Shown one piece after another: positions 23,587 to 32,568 of a stretch of 64,000 nucleotides of DNA. Each line of letters begins with the position of its first letter. Position 1 is the stretch's first letter. The stretch is from Paramesorhizobium sp049065735 (GTDB lineage Bacteria; Pseudomonadota; Alphaproteobacteria; Rhizobiales; Rhizobiaceae), in contig NZ_JBAKHD010000001.1 of the NCBI RefSeq assembly GCF_049065735.1, positions 372,001 to 436,000 on the forward strand, in the 5' to 3' direction. The notes under the pieces were generated by a model, which saw only the letters and a program-made list of their open reading frames with translations, did no database searches and had not been told where the DNA came from. The translations under genes and the position numbers were made by a program.

Positions 23587-23604
23587 TGTACATAATTACG
23601 TACA
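23587..23604 (+). promoter_or_regulatory. Probable operator of the YefM/YoeB operon
   Basis: Near-perfect 18-base palindrome TGTACATAATTACGTACA, 18 bases before the antitoxin start. YefM-type antitoxins bind TGTACA-containing palindromes, which fits well. Confidence 0.7.
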
Positions 23605-23622
23605 TTTTTGGGAGTATCCGGC

Positions 23623-23874
23623 ATGGCTCATGTCCGCCTGACCGAATTTCGGCAAAACATCGCATCTCATTTTGACGATGTCATCACCTCTCGCGCTCCT
23701 TTGCTCGTAACGAGGCAGGGGTCGGAAGCTGTCGTCGTGATCGCCGAAGGCGAATTTGAAAGCATGCAGGAAACGTTACACCTGCTCTCCACCCCGGCAA
23801 ATGCGGAGCGCTTGCGGGACAGCATCCGGCAACTGCGTAGCGGGTCGGTAATCGAAAAAGACCCAACACTTTAA
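23623..23874 (+). CDS. Phd/YefM-family antitoxin
   Basis: 83 residues: MAHVRLTEFRQNIASHFDDVITSRAPLLVTRQGSEAVVVIAEGEFESMQETLHLLSTPANAERL is the full YefM pattern, with DNA-binding N-terminal domain and toxin-binding tail. ATG 23623 follows GGAG at 23611-23614. Its TAA shares one base with the toxin ATG. The module lies just ahead of the cytochrome oxidase operon. Confidence 0.93.
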   Translation: MAHVRLTEFRQNIASHFDDVITSRAPLLVTRQGSEAVVVIAEGEFESMQETLHLLSTPANAERLRDSIRQLRSGSVIEKDPTL

Positions 23875-24143
23875 TGAGGCTGGTCTGGACCCCGCATGCG
23901 TGGGAAGAATACGAATACTGGCAGCAGCACGACCAGCAGATGGTCGTTAAAATCAATGATCTGATCAGAAATGCGAAACGAACCCCTTTTGCGGGTCTGG
24001 GAAAGCCCGAACCGTTGAAGGGCGACCTCGCAGGCTTCTGGTCCCGCCGGATTTCCGGCGAGCATCGCCTCTTTTATTGCGTTTCAGGGTCTGGGAGCAG
24101 CCAGCAGCTGGAAATTATCCAGTGCCGTTTTCATTACCGATAA
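23874..24143 (+). CDS. YoeB/Txe-family mRNA interferase toxin
   Basis: 89 residues, RelE superfamily. YoeB landmarks are intact: VWTPHAWEEYEYWQQHD, a Glu in GLGKPEPLKGDLAGFWSRRISGEHRLFY with the following basic residues, and the C-terminal CRFHYR, whose His-Tyr correspond to the catalytic pair of E. coli YoeB. It cuts mRNA at the ribosome A-site. Translation is coupled to the antitoxin by a 1-base overlap. Confidence 0.93.
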   Translation: MRLVWTPHAWEEYEYWQQHDQQMVVKINDLIRNAKRTPFAGLGKPEPLKGDLAGFWSRRISGEHRLFYCVSGSGSSQQLEIIQCRFHYR

Positions 24144-24336
24144 GGCAGTCTTCGCAGTCGCACGCCAACCCCATCGCCTTGATATAAAGCAAACGCGCAA
24201 AAATGCCGCATGGGATCATCTTCGCCTTCCTTGCGGTGTGGGATATTGTGTGGTTTGAACAGCGGCGAGAACCGGGCAGCATTGTGACGCCCGGGCAAAG
24301 AATATGGAAGCAGGCCTGCAATCGGGAGAATCTTAC

Positions 24337-25215
24337 GTGAATAAGAACATTGTCACGACGATGGGTGCTTTGGGGGGCGCTCTCGCGGTGCTCTTGTCCA
24401 GCCCGGCCGCGCATGCGGATCAGCCCCGGCCATGGGAGTGGCGCTTTCAGGACGCGGCCACCGGCATCGCCGAGCAGATTCACTGGTTCGAGGCTTATAC
24501 GCTCTGGTTCATCGTCCCGATCACGATTCTCGTCCTGGTGCTGCTCATCTGGGTCATGCTGCGCTTCCGCGCCAGCGCCAATCCCGAGCCGTCCAAGACC
24601 AGCCACAACACGCTGATCGAGGTCATCTGGACCGTCGCCCCGGTCGTCGTGCTCTTGTTTCTCGCCATTCCGTCCTTCCAGTTGCTCACGGCGCAATATT
24701 CCCCCGACGAGGCGAAGCTGACCGTCAAGGCCACGGGCTATCAGTGGTACTGGGGCTATGAATACCAGGTCGACAATCCCGTCAGCTTCGATTCGCTGCT
24801 GCTGCAGGACGCCGACCGTGCTGCCGCTGGCAAGGAAGACCGCGCCGTCTATCCGCGCCTTCTGGCGGTGGATAATGAAGTGGTCGTCCCGGTCAGCACC
24901 ACCGTCCGTCTTCTGGTGACGGGCGCCGACGTGATCCACTCCTGGGCCATGCCGGCCTTCGGCGTGAAGATGGACGCCATTCCCGGACGCATCAACGAGA
25001 CTTGGTTCAAGGCCGACAAGCCGGGCCTTTACTATGGCCAGTGCTCGGAGCTGTGCGGCAAGGATCACGCCTTCATGCCCATCGCCGTGCGCGTCGTCAG
25101 CCAGGAGCAATACGACACCTGGCTCGCCGCCGCCCGCAACGATCTGCAGGGCGCGAACAAGGCGCTGATGGCCTCCATCGACGCGGAAAAGAATGTTAAG
25201 GTGGTCGGCAACTGA
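24337..25215 (+). CDS. ctaC: Cytochrome c oxidase subunit II
   Basis: About 292 residues: signal peptide ending AAHA, two transmembrane helices (about 50-75 and 90-115), then the periplasmic CuA domain. CuA ligands are visible in VIHSWAMP (His) and CSELCGKDHAFM (two Cys, Glu carbonyl, His, Met). The aromatic YQWYWGYEY electron-entry patch is intact. It receives electrons from cytochrome c in the aa3 oxidase. GTG 24337 was chosen because GGGAG lies 8 bases upstream; ATG 24304 would add 11 residues. First gene of the cox operon. Confidence 0.95.
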   Translation: MNKNIVTTMGALGGALAVLLSSPAAHADQPRPWEWRFQDAATGIAEQIHWFEAYTLWFIVPITILVLVLLIWVMLRFRASANPEPSKTSHNTLIEVIWTVAPVVVLLFLAIPSFQLLTAQYSPDEAKLTVKATGYQWYWGYEYQVDNPVSFDSLLLQDADRAAAGKEDRAVYPRLLAVDNEVVVPVSTTVRLLVTGADVIHSWAMPAFGVKMDAIPGRINETWFKADKPGLYYGQCSELCGKDHAFMPIAVRVVSQEQYDTWLAAARNDLQGANKALMASIDAEKNVKVVGN

Positions 25216-25227
25216 GCCGAGCTTCGA

Positions 25228-25308
25228 AAGGGAATAGGGGAATAAGGGAGTAGGGGAATAAGTGGGAGGAAACATACTCCCTTACTCCCTACTCACTTAC
25301 TCCCTTAC
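25228..25308. repeat. Iterated hairpin repeat (family 3) between ctaC and ctaD
   Basis: Left side is iterated GGGAATA/GGGAGTA units (AGGGAATAGGGGAATAAGGG), right side the complementary TACTCCCTTACTCCC units, giving a long imperfect hairpin with register slippage. It fills the ctaC-ctaD spacer. Confidence 0.85.
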
Positions 25309-25330
25309 ATAATGAAACGGGAGCGATTTC

Positions 25331-26983
25331 ATGGCAGGCACTGCTGCTCACGCGGCCCATGACGACCACAAGCCGCATGGCTGGGTCCGCTGGGTCTATT
25401 CGACCAACCACAAGGATATCGGCACGCTCTATCTGATCTTCGCGATCATCTCGGGCATCATCGGCGCCGCGCTGTCCATCGCCATGCGCGCCGAATTGCA
25501 GGAGCCGGGCATCCAGATCTTCCACGGCCTCGCCTCCATGGTCTACGGCGTCGAGGGCGACGCGGCGCTGGATGCCGGCAAGCACATGTTCAATGTGTTC
25601 ACCACGGCGCACGCGCTGGTCATGATCTTCTTCATGGTCATGCCCGCGCTCATCGGCGGCTTCGCCAACTGGATGATCCCGCTGATGATCGGCGCACCCG
25701 ACATGGCGTTCCCGCGCATGAACAATGTGTCGTTCTGGCTGCTCCCGCCGGCCTTGCTGCTCGTCATCATCTCCATGTTCGTTCCCGGCCCCGCCGGCGC
25801 CTGGGGCTCCGGCGGCGGCTGGACGATCTATCCGCCCTTCTCGACCTCCGGCCAGCCGGGCCCCGCGATGGACTTCGTCATCCTCGGCCTCCATATCGCC
25901 GGTGCGTCGTCGATATTGGGCGCGATCAACTTCATCACGACGATCCTCAACATGCGCGCCCCCGGCATGACGCTGCACAAGATGCCGCTCTTCGCCTGGG
26001 CCGTGCTGATCACCGCCTTCCTTCTGCTGCTCTCGCTGCCGGTTCTGGCGGGCGGCATCACCATGCTTCTGACCGACCGCAATTTCGGCACGACCTTCTT
26101 CGCGCCCGATGGCGGCGGCGACCCGATCCTGTTCCAGCATCTGTTCTGGTTCTTCGGCCATCCGGAAGTGTATATCCTGATCCTGCCGGGCTTCGGCATC
26201 GTCAGTCACATCGTCTCGACCTTCTCGAAGAAGCCCGTCTTCGGCTATCTCGGCATGGCCTATGCCATGGTCGCCATCGGCGTCGTCGGCTTCATCGTCT
26301 GGGCCCACCATATGTATACGGTCGGTTTGTCGCTCGACACGCAGCGCTATTTCGTCTTCGCGACCATGGTGATCGCGGTGCCCACCGGCATCAAGATATT
26401 CTCTTGGATCGCCACGATGTGGGGCGGCTCGATCACCTTCCGCACCCCGATGGTCTGGGCGATCGGCTTCATCTTCCTCTTCACCATCGGCGGCGTGACT
26501 GGCGTCCAGCTCGCCAATGCCGGTCTCGACCGCGCCCTGCACGATACTTACTACGTGGTCGCGCATTTTCATTACGTGCTGTCGCTCGGCGCCGTCTTCG
26601 CCATCTTCGCAGCCTGGTACTACTGGTTCCCGAAGATGACCGGCTACATGTACAATGAGTTCATCGGCAAGCTGCACTTCTGGGTCACCTTCGTCGGCGT
26701 GAACCTGATCTTCTTCCCGCAGCATTTCCTGGGTCTGGCGGGCATGCCGCGCCGCTATATCGACTATCCCGATGCATTCGCCGGCTGGAACATGGTTTCG
26801 TCATATGGCTCCTATATTTCCGGCTTCGCGGTGCTGATCTTCCTCTACGGTGTGTTCGAGGCTTTCGCGAAGAAGCGCGAGGCCGGGGCCAATCCGTGGG
26901 GCGAAGGCGCGACCACGCTGGAATGGCAGCTCTCCTCTCCGCCGCCGTTCCACCAGTGGGAACAGCTGCCGCGCATCAGGTAA
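25331..26983 (+). CDS. ctaD: Cytochrome c oxidase subunit I
   Basis: 550 residues with twelve membrane helices, the catalytic subunit of the aa3 oxidase. It carries the heme a ligand region FHGLASMVYG...TTAHALVMIFFMVMP, the CuB and cross-linked His-Tyr site FWFFGHPEVYILILPGFGIVSH, the HHMYTVGL His pair, and the heme a3/a ligands in ALHDTYYVVAHFHYVLSLG. The K and D channel regions also look intact. Start ATG 25331 with ACGGGAGCG just upstream. Confidence 0.97.
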   Translation: MAGTAAHAAHDDHKPHGWVRWVYSTNHKDIGTLYLIFAIISGIIGAALSIAMRAELQEPGIQIFHGLASMVYGVEGDAALDAGKHMFNVFTTAHALVMIFFMVMPALIGGFANWMIPLMIGAPDMAFPRMNNVSFWLLPPALLLVIISMFVPGPAGAWGSGGGWTIYPPFSTSGQPGPAMDFVILGLHIAGASSILGAINFITTILNMRAPGMTLHKMPLFAWAVLITAFLLLLSLPVLAGGITMLLTDRNFGTTFFAPDGGGDPILFQHLFWFFGHPEVYILILPGFGIVSHIVSTFSKKPVFGYLGMAYAMVAIGVVGFIVWAHHMYTVGLSLDTQRYFVFATMVIAVPTGIKIFSWIATMWGGSITFRTPMVWAIGFIFLFTIGGVTGVQLANAGLDRALHDTYYVVAHFHYVLSLGAVFAIFAAWYYWFPKMTGYMYNEFIGKLHFWVTFVGVNLIFFPQHFLGLAGMPRRYIDYPDAFAGWNMVSSYGSYISGFAVLIFLYGVFEAFAKKREAGANPWGEGATTLEWQLSSPPPFHQWEQLPRIR

Positions 26984-27058
26984 GGGAATAGGGGAGTAAG
27001 GGAATGAGGGAGTAGGGAAAAACATATTCCCTTACTCCTCTACGCACTTACTCCCTTC
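26982..27058. repeat. Iterated hairpin repeat (family 3) between ctaD and ctaB
   Basis: Begins at the ctaD stop with AGGGAATAGGGGAGTAAGGG and closes with TATTCCCTTACTCCTC...ACTTACTCCCTT. The same unit type as the ctaC-ctaD spacer, but the unit number and order differ, so it is not a simple copy. Confidence 0.85.
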
Positions 27059-27076
27059 ATTACGAAGGCAAGCATT

Positions 27077-28015
27077 ATGGCCCTGGTCGATCAGAACAAC
27101 GAAAACGGCGTCCGCCTTTCCGAGGCGCGGGCGGGGGATTACCTCGCCCTGTTGAAGCCGCGGGTCATGTCGCTTGTCGTCTTCACCGGGCTGGTGGGGC
27201 TCATGCTTGCGCCTGCGCATGTGAACCCGGTGCTGGGCACCATCGCGATTCTCTGCATCGCGGTCGGCGCCGGCGCGTCGGGCGCGCTCAACATGTGGTA
27301 TGACGCCGATATCGACGCTGTCATGAAGCGCACCCGCAACCGCCCGATTCCGGCGGGCATCATCTCGCGTGAGGAAGTGCTGGTCTTCGGGCTCGTCCTC
27401 TCGGCTTTCTCGGTGGTGACGCTGGGCCTCTTCGTCAACTGGCTCTCCGCCGCGCTTCTCGCCTTCACCATCTTCTTCTATGCCGTCGTCTATACGATGT
27501 GGCTGAAGCGCTCCACGCCGCAGAATATCGTCATCGGCGGCGCGGCGGGCGCGTTCCCGCCCATGATCGGCTGGGCCGCCGCCACCGGGCAGGTGAGCTG
27601 GGAAAGCCTGTCGCTCTTCATGATCATCTTCCTGTGGACGCCCCCGCATTTCTGGGCGCTGTCGCTCTTCACCACCAATGACTACGCCGCCGCCCGCATC
27701 CCCATGATGCCGAATGTACGCGGCGAGGCCTCCACCAAGCTGCAGATTCTGCTCTATACGCTGCTCGTCGCCCCGGTCGGCGTGCTGCCCTGGGTCATGG
27801 GCTTCGCCGGGCCGGTCTATGGCGTGGTGTCGGCGCTGCTGGGCGTCACCTTCGTCGCCTACGCCTTCCGCCTCTGGCGCGCACCACTGCCCGAACTGGC
27901 GCTGAAATCGGCCAAGAAACTTTTCGGCTTTTCGCTTCTTTATCTCTTCGGCCTGTTCGCGGTTCTCCTCGGAGAGATCATCGTAATGAACGCCGCGCAT
28001 TGGATGGGTGCATGA
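27077..28015 (+). CDS. ctaB: Protoheme IX farnesyltransferase (heme O synthase)
   Basis: 312 residues, UbiA-superfamily polytopic membrane protein with about eight to nine helices. The two Asp-rich prenyl-diphosphate motifs are NMWYDADIDAVMKRTRNRPIP (about 74-94) and a later YMRR-type region near TNDYAAARIPMMPNVRG. It adds a farnesyl chain to heme b to make heme O, needed for heme a of CtaD. It lies between ctaD and the coxF-ctaG-ctaE genes. Confidence 0.96.
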   Translation: MALVDQNNENGVRLSEARAGDYLALLKPRVMSLVVFTGLVGLMLAPAHVNPVLGTIAILCIAVGAGASGALNMWYDADIDAVMKRTRNRPIPAGIISREEVLVFGLVLSAFSVVTLGLFVNWLSAALLAFTIFFYAVVYTMWLKRSTPQNIVIGGAAGAFPPMIGWAAATGQVSWESLSLFMIIFLWTPPHFWALSLFTTNDYAAARIPMMPNVRGEASTKLQILLYTLLVAPVGVLPWVMGFAGPVYGVVSALLGVTFVAYAFRLWRAPLPELALKSAKKLFGFSLLYLFGLFAVLLGEIIVMNAAHWMGA

Positions 28016-28017
28016 GG

Positions 28018-28188
28018 ATGACGCAAATGCCCAACCAGCTCGAAACTGTCAGCCTCACCGACAAGCAGAGAAAAGCCCAGCGCAGCCGCTCGCTCGCCAT
28101 CGCCATCGCGCTCGCGCTGTTCGTGGTGCTGGTCTATGTGGGGACATTTGCCAAGCTTGGCGCGAATGTGTTCGTAAGGCCGATGTGA
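28018..28188 (+). CDS. Small CoxF-like membrane peptide
   Basis: About 56 residues: a charged N-terminus (LTDKQRKAQRSRS) and a single helix LAIAIALALFVVLVYVGTFAKLG ending in NVFVRPM. The size, topology and place between ctaB and ctaG match CoxF of the alphaproteobacterial cox operon, whose function is ill defined. The start is uncertain: ATG 28018 is used, and ATG 28027 (9 bases after GAGG) is equally good. Confidence 0.8.
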   Translation: MTQMPNQLETVSLTDKQRKAQRSRSLAIAIALALFVVLVYVGTFAKLGANVFVRPM

Positions 28189-28220
28189 GGGGGATTCCTG
28201 TTTCGATGTCATCGCTAGGC

Positions 28221-28380
28221 GCCCCCCTCTGTCCTGCCGGACATCTCCCCCGCAAGGAGGGAGATTACGCCTTCATTGAGGTTCGTCACCAATCGCGGGC
28301 GCTGAAGGATGAGGGCCGACAGGCGTGCCAGCCAATCTCCCCCCTTGCGGGGGAGATGCCCGGCAGGGCAGAGGGGGGCG
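28221..28380. repeat. Family 2 palindromic repeat
   Basis: Left arm CCCCCTCTGTCCTGCCGGACATCTCCC..., right arm the inverse, ending GGAGATGCCCGGCAGGGCAGAGGGGGG. Other copies are at 34122 and 57502, and a fragment (CCCCCTCTGCCCTGCCG) at about 47155. It fills the coxF-ctaG spacer. Confidence 0.85.
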
Positions 28381-28417
28381 CTGTCCCGCCGGCGTTTCCA
28401 TTCCGGGGTAGAATATC

Positions 28418-29029
28418 ATGACGGAAGTGACGAAGCCGGTAGCAAACACCCACCGCTCCAACCGCAAGGTAGCCATCGCCTGCGTCGCGCTCTTTTCGTC
28501 GATGGTCGGGCTTGCTTACGCCTCCGTGCCGCTCTACCGGCTCTTCTGCCAAGTGACCGGCTATGGCGGCACGACGCAGCGGGTCGAGCAGATGTCCGAC
28601 GTCATCCTCGACCGTACCATCAACGTCCGCTTCGACGCCAACACATCCGGCTCGCTGCCCTGGGATTTCAAGCCGAAACAGCGGCAGGTGTCGCTCAGGA
28701 TCGGCGAGACGAAGCAGATCAGCTATGAGGGCCGCAATGTCGCCGGGCAGCCGACATCCGGCCGCGCCACCTTCAACGTGACGCCGGAGCGCGCCGGGGC
28801 CTATTTCAACAAGGTGCAGTGCTTCTGCTTTACCGATACGACGTTGCAGCCCGGCGAGGACATGGACATGCCGGTGGTGTTCTTCGTCGACCCCGACATC
28901 GTCAACGATCCGGACTTGAAGGATATAAGGACGATCACGCTTTCCTATACGTTCTTCTCCATCGACAAGCCGCAGCCCGTCGCCCAGAGCGCCGGGCAGA
29001 AGGCCGGGGAGGGGAACGGAAACTTGTAG
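28418..29029 (+). CDS. ctaG: Cytochrome c oxidase assembly protein (CuB insertion)
   Basis: 203 residues of the CtaG/Cox11 family: one N-terminal membrane anchor (VAIACVALFSSMVGLAYASVPLY) and a periplasmic beta-sandwich domain. The copper-binding motif is KVQCFCF at about 133-139, with conserved blocks RLFCQVTGYGGTTQ and FNVTPERAGAYFNK. It delivers copper to CuB of subunit I. Between coxF and ctaE in the oxidase operon. Confidence 0.96.
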   Translation: MTEVTKPVANTHRSNRKVAIACVALFSSMVGLAYASVPLYRLFCQVTGYGGTTQRVEQMSDVILDRTINVRFDANTSGSLPWDFKPKQRQVSLRIGETKQISYEGRNVAGQPTSGRATFNVTPERAGAYFNKVQCFCFTDTTLQPGEDMDMPVVFFVDPDIVNDPDLKDIRTITLSYTFFSIDKPQPVAQSAGQKAGEGNGNL

Positions 29030-29122
29030 AGGGGTCCGGTGTTATCCATCCGGGCCTGCATTGGTAAAAGAGAGCCTCGCCACATGGCGAAGCGGGGATG
29101 AAGACGAACCTTGGGGATTGAA

Positions 29123-30001
29123 ATGGCTGACGTTCACCAGAAAAATCACGATTACCACATCATTGATCCGAGTCCGTGGCCATTCTTGAGCTCCGTCGGC
29201 GCCTTCGTGCTGGCGCTGGGCGGCATTGCCTATATGCGCTGGCTGAACCAGAGCGATCTGCACCTGTTCGGCATCAATTTTGTCGGCCCGTGGCTGTTCG
29301 TCATCGGTCTCGTGCTGGTGCTCTACACCATGTATGGCTGGTGGGCGGCGGTCATCAAGGAAGGCAACGAGGGCTACCATACCCGCGTCGTCCAGATTCA
29401 CCTGCGCTATGGCATGATCATGTTCATCGCCTCCGAGGTGATGTTCTTCGCCGCCTGGTTCTGGGCCTTCTTCGACGCGAGCCTCTTCCCGAACGAGGTG
29501 CATCAGGTCGCCCGTGCTGCTTTCACCGGCGGCGTCTGGCCTCCGAAGGGCGTTGAGGTGCTCGACCCGCTGCACCTGCCGCTCTATAACACCGTCATCC
29601 TGCTGCTGTCGGGCACGACAGTCACCTGGGCGCACCATTCGCTCTTGCAGAACGACCGCAAGGGCCTCGTCTGGGGCCTGGCCCTGACGGTCGCGCTGGG
29701 CGTGCTCTTCTCCTTCGTGCAGGCCTATGAGTACATGCACGCCCCGTTCGAGTTCAAGAACTCGATCTACGGCGCGACCTTCTTCATGGCCACCGGCTTC
29801 CACGGCTTCCACGTCATCGTCGGCACGATTTTCCTCCTCGTCTGCCTCATCCGCGCCATCCGCGGCGACTTCACCCCGAAGAACCATTTCGGCTTTGAGG
29901 CGGCGGCCTGGTATTGGCACTTCGTCGACGTCGTCTGGCTCTTCCTTTTCTTCGCCATCTATGTCTGGGGCGGCTGGGGCGCTCCGATGTTCGAGGGGTA
30001 A
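29123..30001 (+). CDS. ctaE: Cytochrome c oxidase subunit III
   Basis: 292 residues with seven membrane helices. Conserved subunit III blocks are MADVHQKNHDYHIIDPSPWP, FIASEVMFFAAWFWAFFDASL, LSGTTVTWAHHSLL, EYMHAPFEFKNSIYG, and TGFHGFHVIVGTIFL. ATG 29123 was preferred to an upstream TTG because GGGGA lies at 29113-29117 and the family N-terminus starts there. It protects and tunes proton uptake of subunit I. Confidence 0.96.
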   Translation: MADVHQKNHDYHIIDPSPWPFLSSVGAFVLALGGIAYMRWLNQSDLHLFGINFVGPWLFVIGLVLVLYTMYGWWAAVIKEGNEGYHTRVVQIHLRYGMIMFIASEVMFFAAWFWAFFDASLFPNEVHQVARAAFTGGVWPPKGVEVLDPLHLPLYNTVILLLSGTTVTWAHHSLLQNDRKGLVWGLALTVALGVLFSFVQAYEYMHAPFEFKNSIYGATFFMATGFHGFHVIVGTIFLLVCLIRAIRGDFTPKNHFGFEAAAWYWHFVDVVWLFLFFAIYVWGGWGAPMFEG

Positions 30002-30011
30002 GAACTAGCAC

Positions 30012-30193
30012 CCCTCCTTCCCCCTTGCAGGGAAGGTGCCCGCGCTAGCGGGCGGATGGGGGTGGTGACGTTTGCGCTTTTGCTGGAGACCTTGGCACAA
30101 ACGTCACCACCCCCACCCGACCCTTCGGGCCACTTGCTGGGGCGAGCCACGGGTCTCGCCCGTCCTTCGGACCCCCGCAAGGGGGAGGGAGGG
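30012..30193. repeat. Family 1 palindromic repeat, copy 3
   Basis: Left arm CCTCCTTCCCCCTTGCAGGG to GGGGGTGGTGACGTTTGCG; right arm AACGTCACCACCCCCACCC to CCCCGCAAGGGGGAGGG, with an extra 40-base insert (GGGGCGAGCCACGGGTCTCG part) in the right arm. It lies between ctaE and the DUF983 gene. Confidence 0.85.
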
Positions 30194-30233
30194 TGCACGC
30201 CCGTTCGGCGAAGCTGCCCTATGAGGTCAAACC

Positions 30234-30614
30234 ATGCCCCACACCCCACCACTACCCACATCCGTAGAGCCCATCCGCGCCGGCATCCTCGGCCGCTGCC
30301 CGCGCTGCGGGGAGGGACGGCTGTTCGAGGGCTATCTGACGACCGCCAGACAATGCAACCATTGCGGCCTCGACTACGCCTTCGCTGACTCCGGCGATGG
30401 CCCTGCCGCCTTCGTCATCCTCATCATTGGCTTCATCGTGGTCGGACTGGCGCTGTGGATGGAGGTATCGTTTGGACCCCCGCTCTGGGTGCATTTTATC
30501 CTCTGGGTGCCGCTGGCGATCATCCTCAGCCTCGTTCTTCTGCGCTGGATCAAGGGCATCCTCATCACCCTGCAATACCGCAACAAGGCGGCGGAAGGCC
30601 GTCTCGACCAATGA
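30234..30614 (+). CDS. DUF983 zinc-ribbon membrane protein
   Basis: 126 residues: an N-terminal zinc ribbon with two CxxC knuckles (CPRCGEGRLF and CNHCGLDY), then two membrane helices (PAAFVILIIGFIVVGLALWM and VHFILWVPLAIILSLVLLRW). DUF983 genes are regularly found between coxC and surf1 in alphaproteobacterial oxidase operons, so a role in oxidase assembly is likely but unproven. Its stop overlaps the surf1 start by 4 bases. Confidence 0.9.
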   Translation: MPHTPPLPTSVEPIRAGILGRCPRCGEGRLFEGYLTTARQCNHCGLDYAFADSGDGPAAFVILIIGFIVVGLALWMEVSFGPPLWVHFILWVPLAIILSLVLLRWIKGILITLQYRNKAAEGRLDQ

Positions 30615-31345
30615 CCGGGACTGTTGCGAAGCGCGGCGGTTTCCCCTGGGTCGTGGCCGCGTTGAGCCTTGCCGCCTTCTGCGTGCTCATCGCGCTCGGC
30701 ACATGGCAGGTGGAGCGGCTCAAATGGAAGGAAGGGCTGCTTGAGACGATCCGCGAGCGTGTCGCATCCGCGTCGCGCCCGCTGGCCGAAATCGAAGCGC
30801 TCTATGCCAAGACCGGCGACGTCGAATATTGGCCGGTGACCGTGACGGGCCGGTTTCTGCATCAGGGCGAGCGGCATTTCCTCGCCACCCATCAGGGCCG
30901 GTCGGGCTTCTACGTCTATACGCCGCTGGAAATCGCCAATGCCCGGGCCGTCCTCGTCAATCGCGGTTTCGTCCCCTATGATCGCAAGGACGCCGCCACG
31001 CGGGCCGAAGGCCAGATCGCCGGAGAGGTGACGATATCAGGCCTCACGCGCAATCCCCTGGTGGAGAAGCCGTCTTCGCTCGTGCCGGACAATGATCCGG
31101 TCAAGAACATGTTCTACTGGAAGGACTGGGCGGCGATGGTGAAGACGGCGGGTCTCGACCCCGCAAGGACCGTGCCCTTCTTCATCGACGCCGGCACCGC
31201 GCCCAACCCCGGCGGATTGCCGGTCGGCGGCGTCACCATCATCGACCTGCCCAACAACCATCTGCAATATGCGGTGACGTGGTATGGACTGGCGGCGGCT
31301 TTGGCGGGGGTGGTTGGCGTATGGGTCTGGCGGCGGCGCGGGTAA
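30611..31345 (+). CDS. SURF1-family oxidase assembly protein
   Basis: 244 residues with a membrane helix at each end: about 12-32, leading to the signature LGTWQVERLKWKEGL, and about 220-240 at LQYAVTWYGLAAALAGVVGVWVWRRR. Between lie the SURF1 blocks VLVNRGFVP and NHLQYA. It helps insert heme a into subunit I. ATG 30611 overlaps the DUF983 stop (ATGA). Last recognisable gene of the oxidase operon. Confidence 0.94.
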   Translation: MTGTVAKRGGFPWVVAALSLAAFCVLIALGTWQVERLKWKEGLLETIRERVASASRPLAEIEALYAKTGDVEYWPVTVTGRFLHQGERHFLATHQGRSGFYVYTPLEIANARAVLVNRGFVPYDRKDAATRAEGQIAGEVTISGLTRNPLVEKPSSLVPDNDPVKNMFYWKDWAAMVKTAGLDPARTVPFFIDAGTAPNPGGLPVGGVTIIDLPNNHLQYAVTWYGLAAALAGVVGVWVWRRRG

Positions 31346-31373
31346 GAGGTTAAGAGTGGTGCCAAGCACCGCG

Positions 31374-31526
31374 CCCCTCCTTCCCCCCTTGCGGGGAAGG
31401 TGCCCGCGTCAGCGGGCGGATGGGGGTGGTGACGTTTGCGCTTGCTTCGAAGAACCGTGGCGCAAACGTCACCACCCCCACCCGACCCTATCGGGCCACC
31501 CTCCCCGCAAGGGGGAGGGAAGGGCG
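31374..31526. repeat. Family 1 palindromic repeat, copy 4
   Basis: A simple copy without insert: CCTTCCCCCCTTGCGGGGAAGG at the left, CCACCCTCCCCGCAAGGGGG at the right, central GACGTTTGCGCTT/CGCAAACGTC. It lies between surf1 and ispH and is close in sequence to copy 1 at 3166. Confidence 0.85.
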
Positions 31527-31566
31527 CGAACCTGTCGCCGCGGCAGACATCGAAGAAGGTTCAAGA

Positions 31567-32568
31567 ATGACCCAAAAACACCCCCTCACAATCCGCCTGT
31601 GCGGACCGCGCGGCTTTTGCGCCGGCGTGGACCGGGCGATTCAGATCGTGGTGCTGGCGCTCAAGAAATATGGCGCGCCGATCTATGTGCGCCATGAGAT
31701 CGTGCATAATCGCTATGTCGTGCAGGGGCTGCAGGCGCGGGGCGCTGTCTTTGTCGAGGAACTGGACGAAATCCCCGAGGCGCATCGCGGCCAGCCGGTC
31801 GTCTTCTCCGCCCATGGCGTGCCGAAATCCGTGCCCGAAGACGCGATGGCGAAGAACCTCTTCTATCTCGACGCCACATGCCCGCTCGTCTCCAAGGTGC
31901 ACAAGCAGGCCATGCGCCATCAGCGCCTGGGCCGCCATGTCATCCTCATCGGCCATTCCGGCCATCCGGAAGTCATCGGCACCATGGGGCAATTGCCGGA
32001 GGGCTCGGTGACCCTCATCGAGACCATGGAAGACGCGGAAGCCTACCAGCCGGAGGACCCGTCGAAGCTCGGCTTCGTCACCCAGACCACGCTTTCGGTG
32101 GACGATACGGCAGGCATCGTCGCCGTGCTGCAGCGCCGCTTCCCGGAACTGACGGCCCCCGCAGCCGAATCGATCTGCTACGCCACCACCAACCGGCAGG
32201 AGGCGGTGAAGGCGGCGGCGCCCGGCTGCGACCTGTTCCTCATCGTCGGCGCACCCAATTCCTCCAATTCCAAGCGCCTCGTCGAAGTGGCCGAACGCGC
32301 CGGCGCGCGCCAATCCATGCTGGTGCAGCGCGCCGCAGACATCGAATGGGACCGCATCGGCGACATCTCGACCGTGGGTCTGTCGGCGGGCGCTTCCGCC
32401 CCGGAGATCATCGTGGACGAGATCATCGAAGCCTTCTCCGACCGTTACGACGTCACCATCGACCTCGCCGAAACCGCCATCGAGACGGAGAACTTTCTCG
32501 TCAATCGCGAGCTGCGCGATGTGGAACTGACGCCGCGGGATATGGCGTTTGTGAACGGGGAGAGGTAG
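31567..32568 (+). CDS. ispH: 4-hydroxy-3-methylbut-2-enyl diphosphate reductase
   Basis: 333 residues, the last MEP-pathway enzyme, making IPP and DMAPP with a [4Fe-4S] cluster. The three cluster Cys are in GPRGFCAGVDRAI (C18), LDATCPLVSKVHKQ and ESICYATTNRQEAV. Substrate-binding motifs VFSAHGVPKSV, IGHSGHPEV and SSNSKRL are present. ATG 31567 follows GAAGG at 31555-31559; the frame extends upstream through the repeat but has no better start. Confidence 0.97.
   Translation: MTQKHPLTIRLCGPRGFCAGVDRAIQIVVLALKKYGAPIYVRHEIVHNRYVVQGLQARGAVFVEELDEIPEAHRGQPVVFSAHGVPKSVPEDAMAKNLFYLDATCPLVSKVHKQAMRHQRLGRHVILIGHSGHPEVIGTMGQLPEGSVTLIETMEDAEAYQPEDPSKLGFVTQTTLSVDDTAGIVAVLQRRFPELTAPAAESICYATTNRQEAVKAAAPGCDLFLIVGAPNSSNSKRLVEVAERAGARQSMLVQRAADIEWDRIGDISTVGLSAGASAPEIIVDEIIEAFSDRYDVTIDLAETAIETENFLVNRELRDVELTPRDMAFVNGER

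Noticed and set aside
25289..26725. Minus-strand open frame of 478 codons opposite ctaD
   Set aside because: Shadow of the oxidase subunit I gene; the sequence is extremely rich in Asp, His, Glu and Arg and has no motif.
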